In this document: in pieces, positions 19,418 to 26,942 of the stretch
How the letters are laid out: each line of letters starts with the position of its first letter
Position numbering within the stretch: position 1 is the stretch's first letter
Assembly: GCF_001751365.1 (NCBI RefSeq)
Contig: NZ_LJGT01000040.1
Coordinates: 124,001-188,000 of the forward strand
DNA length: 64,000 nucleotides
Direction of reading: 5' to 3'
DNA from: Streptomyces abyssalis
GTDB taxonomy: Bacteria > Actinomycetota > Actinomycetes > Streptomycetales > Streptomycetaceae
The notes under the pieces: model-generated
Seen by the model: the letters and a program-made list of their open reading frames with translations, nothing else
What the model was told of the DNA's origin: nothing
The model's database searches: none
Made by a program: the position numbers and the translations under genes

Positions 19418-19475
19418 TCCCGCCGGGTGCTTCGGGCGCGGCGGACGGGGCGGCGCCGGAGATCAGGAGTGAGAC

Positions 19476-19709
19476 ATGGACAGCAAGGCAGAGAAGATCG
19501 TCGCGGGGCTCGGCGGGCTCGACAACATCTCCGAGATCGAAGGCTGCATCACACGTCTCCGCACCGAGGTCGCGGACCCCGCCCTCGTCGACGAGGCCGC
19601 TCTGCGTGCCGCCGGCGCGCACGGCGTCGTGAAGATGGGGTCGGCCATACAGATCGTCATCGGCACCGACGCCGACCCGATCGCGGGGGAGATCGAGGAC
19701 ATGATGTGA
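19476..19709 (+). CDS. nagF: PTS EIIB, N-acetylglucosamine type
   Basis: A 77-residue free-standing EIIB domain that passes phosphate from EIIA to incoming sugar at EIIC. The phosphocysteine lies in EIEGCITRLR (Cys26), preceded by the typical LGGLDNI segment; VVKMGSAIQIVIG is the conserved second half. A strong AGGAG lies seven bases upstream. It diverges from the EIIC gene; in streptomycetes the EIIA and general PTS proteins are encoded elsewhere. Confidence 0.93.
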   Translation: MDSKAEKIVAGLGGLDNISEIEGCITRLRTEVADPALVDEAALRAAGAHGVVKMGSAIQIVIGTDADPIAGEIEDMM

Positions 19710-19731
19710 CGCCCGCACGGCGTCCCCGGCA

Positions 19732-19767
19732 GCGTGAACGGCCCTTGTGCTGAAAGGGCGTTCACGC
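19732..19767 (+). terminator. Hairpin between EIIB gene and rph
   Basis: GCGTGAACG plus CCCTT pairs with AAGGG plus CGTTCACGC, leaving one bulged G and a 7-nt loop. It starts 22 bp after the EIIB stop and separates it from rph. Confidence 0.7.
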
Positions 19768-19788
19768 CCCAGGTACTAGGCTCGCACC

Positions 19789-20514
19789 ATGACTCGTATC
19801 GACGGCCGTACGGCTGACCAGTTGCGTCCCATCACCATCGACCGCGGCTGGAGCAAGCACGCCGAGGGATCCGTTCTGATCTGCTTCGGCGACACCCGGG
19901 TGCTGTGCACCGCCAGCGTCACGGAAGGCGTGCCGCGCTGGCGCAAGGGAAGCGGCGAGGGCTGGGTCACCGCCGAGTACGCGATGCTGCCGCGCTCCAC
20001 CAACACCCGCGGCGACCGTGAGTCGGTACGAGGCAGGATCGGTGGCCGTACACACGAGATCTCCCGCCTGATCGGGCGCTCCCTGCGGGCCGTTGTGGAC
20101 TACAAGGCGCTCGGGGAGAACACCGTCGTGCTCGACTGCGACGTCCTCCAGGCCGACGGCGGCACCCGCACCGCGGCGATCACGGGCGCATACGTCGCGC
20201 TGGCCGACGCCGTCGGGTGGGCGCAGGAGAAGAAGCTCATCAAGAGCAAGGCACAGCCGCTGACCGGCACGGTCGCCGCCGTCAGCGTCGGCATCGTCGG
20301 CGACGTGCCGCTGCTGGACCTGTGTTACGAGGAGGACGTGCGGGCCGAGACCGACATGAACGTGGTCTGCACCGGCACCGGGCACTTCGTCGAGGTCCAG
20401 GGCACCGCCGAGGGCGAGCCGTTCTCGCGCGAGAAGCTCGACGAGCTCCTGGACCTGTCGGTGACGGGCTGCGCCCAGCTCGACGGCGCGCAGCGGAAGG
20501 CACTCGGCGGCTGA
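19789..20514 (+). CDS. rph: Ribonuclease PH
   Basis: A 241-residue phosphorolytic 3' exoribonuclease that trims tRNA 3' ends. Characteristic segments include [60 protein letters not shown] and the active-site strand [21 protein letters not shown]. Length and both termini are standard. In many actinomycetes rdgB follows directly; here rdgB lies 12 kb away on the other strand (32243-32869). Confidence 0.97.
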   Translation: MTRIDGRTADQLRPITIDRGWSKHAEGSVLICFGDTRVLCTASVTEGVPRWRKGSGEGWVTAEYAMLPRSTNTRGDRESVRGRIGGRTHEISRLIGRSLRAVVDYKALGENTVVLDCDVLQADGGTRTAAITGAYVALADAVGWAQEKKLIKSKAQPLTGTVAAVSVGIVGDVPLLDLCYEEDVRAETDMNVVCTGTGHFVEVQGTAEGEPFSREKLDELLDLSVTGCAQLDGAQRKALGG

Positions 20515-20642
20515 GCGGGGCGCGGACGCACAGCGCGCAGGCACAGCGGGAAACGCCGAGGGAACGACAGGGTGAACGCGCAGCGCACCGCGGGCAGTTG
20601 GAGCGGTGGAACTTTGCGTGCGCTTTACGCGTCCATACAGGT

Positions 20643-20674
20643 ACGGGCCGCGCGGGTCATACCGTGCGGCCCGT
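20643..20674 (+). terminator. Hairpin after rph
   Basis: ACGGGCCGC pairs perfectly with GCGGCCCGT across a 14-nt loop, about 130 bp after rph and 30 bp before the lipoprotein start. It could end the rph transcript or sit in the lipoprotein leader. Confidence 0.4.
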
Positions 20675-20705
20675 CCACTCACATGAGAAAGAAGATGAGG
20701 TTCCC

Positions 20706-21083
20706 GTGCGTCGTTCCCTCGTGCTCGCAGTCCTCGGCACCACCGCCCTCGCAGGCACCGTACTGACGGGCTGCAGCGCGGTGGACAAGGCGGTCAGCTG
20801 CGCCAACACCGCCGTGACCGTCGCCGAAGCGGCCGACGATCTCCAGAAGGCCGTCTCCGGCGCCTCCGAGGACCCGGCGCAGGCCAAGGAGTCGATAGAC
20901 CGCATCGAGAAGAACCTGAAGAAGATAGACGAGAGCACGGGCGACTCCGACGTCGACAAGGCCGTGGACCACATGAACACCGCTGTCGACGACGCGAGCA
21001 AGGCCGTCGACGAGGGGCGCGAGCCGGATGTGCGTCCCGTGGGCAAGGCGGCGGACGAGCTGTCCAAGGTCTGCACCGGCTGA
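20706..21083 (+). CDS. Small secreted lipoprotein, helical
   Basis: 125 residues. The GTG start gives VRRSLVLAVLGTTALAGTVL followed by TGCS, a clear lipoprotein signal with lipobox LTGC (Cys at about residue 22). The mature part is Ala/Asp/Lys-rich and heptad-like (DDLQKAVSGASEDPAQAKES, DRIEKNLKKIDES, MNTAVDDASKAVDEG), suggesting an extended helical domain on the outer membrane face. GATGAGG precedes the start. No enzymatic motif is visible. Confidence 0.82.
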   Translation: MRRSLVLAVLGTTALAGTVLTGCSAVDKAVSCANTAVTVAEAADDLQKAVSGASEDPAQAKESIDRIEKNLKKIDESTGDSDVDKAVDHMNTAVDDASKAVDEGREPDVRPVGKAADELSKVCTG

Positions 21084-21149
21084 CGCAGCCGGGCGCTCCG
21101 CAGCCGGGCGCTCTCCGGGTGCCTTCCGGATCTCCTCCGGTCGTACGTA

Positions 21150-21176
21150 ACGGGCGGGGCCGCCGGCCCCGCCCGT
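21150..21176. terminator. Bidirectional hairpin terminator
   Basis: A perfect 12-bp stem, ACGGGCGGGGCC with GGCCCCGCCCGT, has a 3-nt loop. It lies between the convergent lipoprotein and DUF445 genes. Confidence 0.8.
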
Positions 21177-21192
21177 CGCGCTGCCGGGCCGC

Positions 21193-22665
21193 TCAGCCGG
21201 TTACCAGGTTCACCAGCGCATAGATCACAAGTCCCGCCAGTGACCCCACGACTGTGCCGTTGAGACGGATGAACTGCAGGTCCCGGCCGATGTGCGCCTC
21301 GATCTTCTTCGATGTGTGCTCGGCGTCCCAGCCGGCGACGGTCTCCGTGATGAGCGACGTGATCTCGGCCCGGTACGTGGTGACGACGTAGACGGCGGCA
21401 TCCTCGATCCAGCCGTCGATCTTGCCCCGCAGCCGCCCGTCCGACGCCATCCGCTGCCCCAGCGACAGCAGCGACACCCTTGCCCGTACGCGCAGTTCGC
21501 TGCGCTCGTCCTCCGCCGCGGCGACGATCATCGAACGCACCGAGTTCCAGGACGAGGAGATCAGGTCCTGCACCTCGCCGCGGCCGAGCACATCGCTCTT
21601 GAGCCGCTCCACGCGCGCACGCGTCTGCGGGTCCGTCCGCAGATCCGCCGCGAAGTCCGTCAGGAAACGGTCGATCGCGCCGCGCGCCGGGTGCTCCGGC
21701 ATGTCCCGCATCTCCGTCACGAAGCGCAGCAACTCCCGGTAGACGCGGTCGCCGACGCGACGGTCGACGAACCGGGGTGTCCAGCCCGGCGCACCGCCGG
21801 TGACCGCCTCCATCACCGAGTCGCTGTGCTCCTCCAGCCACTGTGCCGCCCGCGCGCACACCAGATCCACCACGCGCCGGTGGCCCTGATCGGCGACGAC
21901 CCGCTCCAGCATCGAACCGAGACCCGGCGCGATCTCCTGCGCGTCCGCGCGGCGCGTGATGGCCTCGCCCACCACGGCCTGCACGTCGGAGTCGCGCAGT
22001 ACGGCGAGCGCGCCGCGCAGCGCCGTGGACAGTTCCGAGGTGACGCGGTCCGCGTGCTCAGGCTCCGCCAGCCACGCACCGAGGCGGCCGGCGATGCCCA
22101 CGGCCTGCAGCCGCGAGCGTACGACGGCACTGGAGAGGAAGTTCTCGCCGACGAACTCCCCGAGCGTGTGCCCGAGTTGATCCTTCTTGGTGGGAATGAT
22201 GGCGGTGTGGGGAATGGGCAGCCGGAGCGGATGCCGGAACAGCGCCGTCACCGCGAACCAGTCCGCCAGCGCACCCACCATCCCGGCCTCGGCGGCGGCC
22301 GCGACGTAACCGCTCCATGCGCCCGCGCCCTCGTGCTGCGCCCACTTGGCCAGCACGAAGACCGTCGCCATCAGCAGCAGCGCGCCCGTCGCGATGGTCT
22401 TCATCCTGCGGACGCCGCGGCTGCGTTCCTCGTCAGCCGCGGTGAAGGTGCCCAGTGGCCCCGGGTTGGGGGGCCGCCGGCCGCCGCCCGCTCCGGCGCG
22501 TGCGCCCGCGCTCGTGCCCTTGCCCGCGCTTGTTTCTGAAGTCCCGGTGCCGGTACGGCCGTTGGGGCCCGGGGTCTCGGACCGTGCCGCCGCCTTCCCG
22601 TCTGTGATTGCTCTCACTCCGCCGGGCTTTCCGGCAGCGACCTCGCCCGCTTTTCCCTGATCCAT
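21193..22665 (-). CDS. DUF445 family membrane protein
   Basis: 490 residues. A disordered N-terminal 85 residues (Gly/Thr/Pro/Arg-rich) precede a first hydrophobic helix (MKTIATGALLLMATVFVLAKW). The DUF445 signature GYVAAAAEAGMVGALADWFAVTALFRHPL then leads to a long amphipathic helical domain and a C-terminal membrane helix (VVGSLAGLVIYALVNLVTG). The start ATG (MDQGKAGEV) has GGTGGAG just upstream. Function is unknown; members are widespread inner-membrane proteins. Confidence 0.85.
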   Translation of the reverse strand: MDQGKAGEVAAGKPGGVRAITDGKAAARSETPGPNGRTGTGTSETSAGKGTSAGARAGAGGGRRPPNPGPLGTFTAADEERSRGVRRMKTIATGALLLMATVFVLAKWAQHEGAGAWSGYVAAAAEAGMVGALADWFAVTALFRHPLRLPIPHTAIIPTKKDQLGHTLGEFVGENFLSSAVVRSRLQAVGIAGRLGAWLAEPEHADRVTSELSTALRGALAVLRDSDVQAVVGEAITRRADAQEIAPGLGSMLERVVADQGHRRVVDLVCARAAQWLEEHSDSVMEAVTGGAPGWTPRFVDRRVGDRVYRELLRFVTEMRDMPEHPARGAIDRFLTDFAADLRTDPQTRARVERLKSDVLGRGEVQDLISSSWNSVRSMIVAAAEDERSELRVRARVSLLSLGQRMASDGRLRGKIDGWIEDAAVYVVTTYRAEITSLITETVAGWDAEHTSKKIEAHIGRDLQFIRLNGTVVGSLAGLVIYALVNLVTG

Positions 22666-22875
22666 CCACTCCACCGTTCGGCCAGTCCCCCTTACAGTGT
22701 CCCAAGGTGCCTGACGGGTGGAACGAAGCCCGCACATTCGGCGTCTGTCATTGCGGCGGCCAGAGGCCGCCCGGCCTGGCCGCCCCCGGAACAAGGCCTC
22801 GCCGCGATCGTGGGATCATTTCACCGCGAACACTCGGAGCCTCGGGCTCCGCCTGCCCGAGGAGATAGACCGAGC

Positions 22876-24186
22876 GTGACCAGAAACATGGGTTATGCCT
22901 TGCTGGCCGGTCTGGCGGCGATCGTCGTGCTTGTCTCGACAGCCGTCTTCATCGGCGTCGGCAGCGACGACGGCGGTCTGGACGGCGTCACGCAGGGGAC
23001 CCGTGACGACGCGGCACCCGCCTCCTCGGGCAACTGGGTCGGGACCTGGTCGGCACCCGCCGTGGCCGCCGAGCCCAACACCCGCGAGGGCTACCCGAGG
23101 ATGTCGATACGGAACGTCGTCCACACCTCCGTGGGCGGATCCGGGGCCCGTATCACCCTCTCCAACCTCTACGGGACCAAGCCCCTCACCATCTCCCACG
23201 CGACCCTCGCCCTCGCCGCGGCCCCCAGCAACCCGACCGCCGCGACCGGCACCATGCGCCGGCTGACCTTCGGCAACTCCCGTACGGTGACGATTCCCCC
23301 GGGACGCAAGGCCACCAGCGACTCCGTGCGGCTCAACGTCCCGCACGCCGCGGACCTCCTCGTCACCACCTACTCACCGAAGCCCTCCGGGCCCGTGACG
23401 TACCACCCCTACGCGCGGCAGACCAGCTACGTGGCCGAGGGCGACAAGGCCGACGAGACCTCGGGCACGGCCTTCACGCAGCAGAGCCCGTACTGGCGCT
23501 ACCTGACCGCGGTGGACGTGTGGAGCAACCAGACGCGCGGCGCCGTCGCCGTGCTCGGCGACTCCATCACCGACGGCATCTCCTCCAGCCCCGGCGCCAA
23601 CCGGCGCTGGACCGACTTCCTCGCCGAACGTCTGCGCACCGAACGCGGCGCGCCCCGCTACAGCGTGCTCAACGGCGGCATCAGCGGCAACCGCGTCCTC
23701 GTCGACGGCCCCCGCTACTCGCCCAACAACGGCCCGAGCGGCCTCACTCGCATGCAGCGCGACGTGCTCTCCCGCTCCGGCGTGAAGGCCGTCGTCATCG
23801 AGATGGGCCTCAACGACATCATCAAGACGCCCCGCCAGCGCGACCCCGGCAAGATCGTCGAGGGTCTGCGGCAACTCGTCGACTACTCACACGCGCGCGG
23901 CCTGCGAGTCATCGGCGGCACGCTCACACCCTTCGGCGGGCACCGCGGCTACGAGCCACGGCTGGACGCGATCCGCCAGCAGGTCAACGAGGAGATCCGC
24001 TCCGGCAAGGTCTTCGACGAGGTCGTCGACTTCGACGTGGCCCTGCGCGACCCGGCCGACCCCAGCCGGCTGCGCCCCGCGTACGACTCCGGCGACCATC
24101 TGCACCCCAGCGACAACGGCTACCGCGCGATGGCCGAAGCGCTCGACCTGAAGGTCCTGAAGGGGGCTTCACCGGCCCGCACGTAG
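22876..24186 (+). CDS. Secreted SGNH/GDSL hydrolase
   Basis: 436 residues. An N-terminal membrane/signal helix (YALLAGLAAIVVLVSTAVFIG) is followed by a beta-rich N-domain (WVGTWSAPAVAAEP, typical of actinobacterial GDSL esterases) and a catalytic SGNH domain. The blocks are GDSITDG (Ser nucleophile, about residue 230), GGISGNR (Gly), GLNDI (Asn) and DHLHPSDNG (Asp/His). The GTG start has GAGGAG ten bases upstream. It is probably an extracellular esterase or lipase acting on acylated polysaccharide or lipid; the substrate is unknown. Confidence 0.92.
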   Translation: MTRNMGYALLAGLAAIVVLVSTAVFIGVGSDDGGLDGVTQGTRDDAAPASSGNWVGTWSAPAVAAEPNTREGYPRMSIRNVVHTSVGGSGARITLSNLYGTKPLTISHATLALAAAPSNPTAATGTMRRLTFGNSRTVTIPPGRKATSDSVRLNVPHAADLLVTTYSPKPSGPVTYHPYARQTSYVAEGDKADETSGTAFTQQSPYWRYLTAVDVWSNQTRGAVAVLGDSITDGISSSPGANRRWTDFLAERLRTERGAPRYSVLNGGISGNRVLVDGPRYSPNNGPSGLTRMQRDVLSRSGVKAVVIEMGLNDIIKTPRQRDPGKIVEGLRQLVDYSHARGLRVIGGTLTPFGGHRGYEPRLDAIRQQVNEEIRSGKVFDEVVDFDVALRDPADPSRLRPAYDSGDHLHPSDNGYRAMAEALDLKVLKGASPART

Positions 24187-24253
24187 GCCTTGCCGGCCGG
24201 GCGCGGCTGGCTTGAGCAGGGCAGGGCAGTGTGCGGGCTCGGGTGCTCAGAGC

Positions 24254-25036
24254 TCACGGTTGCGCCTGCTTCGGCAGAGTGAGGATCTCGGCTCCGTAGT
24301 CGGTGACAGCGATCGTGTGTTCACTGTGTGCTGTCCGGCAGCCCGTCGCACTTCGGAGGGTCCACCCGTCGGCGTCGACGACGAGATCGGCGGTGTCCGC
24401 CATGACCCACGGCTCCAGCGCCAGCATCAGCCCAGGGCGCAGTACGTATCCACGGCCGGGCCGTCCGGTGTTCGGAACGTGCGGGTCCTGGTGCATGGTT
24501 GACCCGATGCCATGACCTCCGAACTGGGTGTTGACCTGGTACCCGGCCTCGCTGAGGACTGTGCCGATGGCATGGGAGACGTCGCCGATACGAGCCCCGG
24601 GACCGGCGGCGGCGATCCCTGCGGCCAGCGCGCGTTCGGTCGCCCTGATCATCGCGAGGCTCTCCGGGGGCTTCGATTCGCCCACGACGAAGCTGATGGC
24701 GGCGTCCGCGGCGACTCCGTCCCTGGAGACGGCGAGGTCGAGGGTCAGCAGATCGCCGTCGGCAAGCGCGCGGTCGTACGGCCGTCCGTGGAGCACGGCG
24801 TCGTTGACGGCCGTGCAGATGTGACGGCCGAACGGGCCGCGTCCGAAGGACGGCTCGTAGTCGACGTAACAGGACAGCGCTCCGGCCTCGACGATCATGG
24901 CCTCGGTCCACCGGTCGATGTCCAGAAGGTTCGTGCCGGCCGTGCTGCGGCCCTTGAGCGTCTGCAGGATGCCGGCGACCAGGGCGCCCGTGTCCCTCGC
25001 TCGCGCCAGCAGGGCGGGGTTCAGGATCTCGATCAC
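24254..25036 (-). CDS. map: Methionine aminopeptidase, type I (accessory copy)
   Basis: 260 residues of pita-bread fold. Key residues are in place: the His of GRHICTAVNDAVLHG, metal ligands in LTLDLAVSRDGVAADAAISF (two Asp), GGHGIGSTMHQDP (His), LALEPWV (Glu) and AHSEHTIAVT (Glu). The GTG start is preferred over a TTG eight codons upstream because AAGGG sits just before it. It lacks the N-terminal zinc-finger extension of eukaryotic enzymes. Divergent pairing with an XRE regulator suggests an accessory, regulated MAP rather than the housekeeping copy beside secY. Confidence 0.9.
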   Translation of the reverse strand: MIEILNPALLARARDTGALVAGILQTLKGRSTAGTNLLDIDRWTEAMIVEAGALSCYVDYEPSFGRGPFGRHICTAVNDAVLHGRPYDRALADGDLLTLDLAVSRDGVAADAAISFVVGESKPPESLAMIRATERALAAGIAAAGPGARIGDVSHAIGTVLSEAGYQVNTQFGGHGIGSTMHQDPHVPNTGRPGRGYVLRPGLMLALEPWVMADTADLVVDADGWTLRSATGCRTAHSEHTIAVTDYGAEILTLPKQAQP

Positions 25037-25063
25037 GCGGCGCCCTTCTGATGCATCCAATAA

Positions 25064-25095
25064 CTATACCGGCCATACTATACCGGTACTAGAAT
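25064..25095. promoter_or_regulatory. Bidirectional promoter/operator of map and XRE gene
   Basis: ACTATACCGG occurs twice, 14 bp apart in the same orientation. The first copy contains the reverse-strand -10 TATAGT for map. TAGAAT (25090-25095) is a plus-strand -10 only seven bases before the XRE ATG, predicting a leaderless mRNA. Overlap of repeats and both -10 boxes suits autorepression by the XRE protein. Confidence 0.6.
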
Positions 25096-25102
25096 CGGAG
25101 CC

Positions 25103-25405
25103 ATGGTCAGACTGCCGCTCACCCCCGAAGAGGTCGAACGTGGACAGCGCCTCGGCGCACTCCTGCGCCGAGCCAGGGGAGAGCGCTCGATGCTCGACAT
25201 CGCGCTCGACGCACGCGTATCACCGGAGACCCTCCGGAAGATCGAGTCGGGCCGCGTGGCGACCCCTGCCTTCCCGACCATCGCGGCGATCGCCGATGTC
25301 CTCGGCCTCTCCCTCGACGCCCTCTGGGCCGAGATCAGCGAGTCCGGACGCCGCGTCGGACACGCCAACTCCGGTCGCAACGCACGGGAACAGCTGACCA
25401 CGTAG
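25103..25405 (+). CDS. XRE-family helix-turn-helix regulator
   Basis: A 100-residue Cro/CI-type protein. The helix-turn-helix spans about residues 15-72 (LGALLRRARGERSMLDIALD, ARVSPETLRKIESGR, TIAAIADVLGLSLDALWAEI). The ATG follows a -10-like TAGAAT by only seven bases, leaving no room for an RBS, so translation is probably leaderless. It diverges from map; the intergenic ACTATACCGG repeats are its likely binding sites. Confidence 0.88.
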   Translation: MVRLPLTPEEVERGQRLGALLRRARGERSMLDIALDARVSPETLRKIESGRVATPAFPTIAAIADVLGLSLDALWAEISESGRRVGHANSGRNAREQLTT

Positions 25406-25519
25406 GTCTCGATCCCCAGCGGCCGTGCAGGAGGCCCGGCCCCCGGGCCCCTTCCCCGGGGTCCTCCTCCCGCAGCGGGGCGCCAGGCCGCACGCCCGCG
25501 GCGGGCCGCGGCCCGCCGC

Positions 25520-25817
25520 TCAACTCCCCCCGTACATACGGGCCACCACGTCCTCGATGTCCGGCTCCCGCACCGACAGGTCCACCAGCGGATAGCCGGC
25601 CGCGATCTGCGAGACGAGCGGGGCCGCGCTCGCCGTCGCCGGGAACGCCAGCCACTGGCGCGGGCCCTCCGTGCGGACGGTGCGCGCCCCCGTGATCCCC
25701 TCGATCGGCGGCAGTTCGCGTTCGAGGTCCACCACAAGAGTCCGCTCGCTCTCGCCCACCTCGTGCAGCCCCGCGAGCGCGCCGTCGCCCGCGCCCGTGA
25801 ACGGCGGCGGCGCCTCA
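25520..25817 (-). pseudogene. ABC transporter ATPase, C-terminal remnant
   Basis: About 95 codons open in one frame, ending VDLSVREPDIEDVVARMYGGS. The content (ERTLVVDLERELPPIEGITG, GPRQWLAFPATASAAPLVSQ) is the C-terminal regulatory domain of NatA/DrrA-like export ATPases. Walker A, signature and Walker B regions are absent: the upstream DNA is the permease gene, with no space for a nucleotide-binding domain. It therefore looks like the tail left after a deletion that removed most of the ATPase, and possibly a second permease. Confidence 0.7.
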
Positions 25818-26677
25818 CCCACCCTGGACCACCACCTTCCGCGTGGCCAGCGACTGCAGCGCCCTGCCCGCCGCCAGCAGGACCACCGCCCACACCGCCT
25901 GGAAGCCGAAGGCCGCCAGCACCCCCGCCCCCTCGTACTCCCCGAGCAGCACGTCCGCCGGGACCTGCATGGTCGCCGCCCACGGCAGCAGACGCACCAC
26001 CTCGCCGAAGGCACCCGGGAAGACCGTCAGCGGGAGCAGCATCCCCGAGAAGAACATGCTCAGCAGGGTGCTCAGCATGTTCAGCCCGTTGCCGTCCAGC
26101 AGCCAGAACGCACTCAGCGCGAACAGAAAACGCAGCGCGAAACCCGTGACGATGCCGAGCGTGACCGACACCAGGAACGCCGCCCACACCAACGGTGAGA
26201 CGGGCAGGGCGAGTTCGAAGAAGAACGCGCCGAAGGCCACCGGAACGATCCCGCGGCCCAGCAGATGGAAGGCCGCGCGGCCCAGGTCGGCCGCCAGCCA
26301 CCACAGCTGAAGATCGGCTGGCCGGTAGAGGTCGACGGCCACGTCCCCCGTACGGATCCGCTCCTGCAGCTCCTCCTGGAAGCCGCCGCCGATCAGCGCC
26401 GCGGCCGCGAGCATCGCCTGGCCCGTCCTGGGGGCACCTCCCTGGGGGTACCTCCCCGCGAAGCGTGGGGGAGAAGTCAGGGGGAGAAGGTCAGCGCCTG
26501 TGACTCGTCGTAACCGCCCAGATGCGGCCGCTCGCTCCACAGCGCCATGAACGTGCAGGCGAGGATGAACCCGAAGACGGTGTTGGTGAAGACTCCGGCG
26601 GCAGTGGCGACACGGTACGTGGCGTATCGGCGGAAGCTGCCCGCGGCCACGGCGAAATAGACGCCTCGCAGGGGCAT
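25815..26677 (-). pseudogene. ABC-2 type permease, interrupted by palindromic repeat
   Basis: The N-terminal part (MPLRGVYFAVAAGSFRRYAT to GGYDESQALTF) and the C-terminal part (QAMLAAAALIGGGFQEELQE onward, with about five helices, to ATRKVVVQGG) belong to one ABC-2 permease of about 265 residues. Between them lies a dispersed palindromic repeat (26425-26478) that adds an in-frame TGA just after ALTF and shifts the frame by two. Without the insertion the two parts would join as in related permeases. The ATPase partner is also truncated, so the exporter is dead unless frameshift or re-initiation rescues it. Confidence 0.8.
26425..26478 (-). repeat. Dispersed palindromic repeat inside ABC-2 permease gene
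   Basis: Read on the minus strand: CTCCCCCACGCTTCGCGGGG, then AGGTACCCCCAGG and a second AGGTGCCCCCAGG. The hairpin core CCCCACGC-TTCG-CGGGG has a UUCG-type loop. The same family occurs at 51034-51063 and 60335-60373. Confidence 0.85.
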
Positions 26678-26942
26678 CCTTTTGAAGCCTTTCTCCGTCT
26701 ATCCCAGTAGTGCTTCTTCGTAGCTTTCTCACGATTGGGAAACGAGGGAGCCTAGCCCACCGGGGAAGCGGGCAGCCAACGAATATTCGCGTGCACGGCC
26801 ACAGGTCGGTGGCACGTACAGTGACGGGGCCGCGCTCGCGTACGACCGACCCCGGTGAGCAGGACGATCGAGCCAGGCGCACTGAGGATTATTGGGCGTT
26901 ATGACCGTGTCGCCCGGATTCGGACGAGGGGTCCCACGAGAG

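Larger units (their letters stand above)
19105..19475. other. Divergent nagE2/nagF regulatory region
   Basis: 371 bp without a gene. It contains two DasR-like palindromes, one near each gene start, and a long GC-rich inverted repeat at 19268-19317. It presumably holds both promoters; TTGACC at 19393-19398 could be a -35 element for the EIIB gene. Confidence 0.6.
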
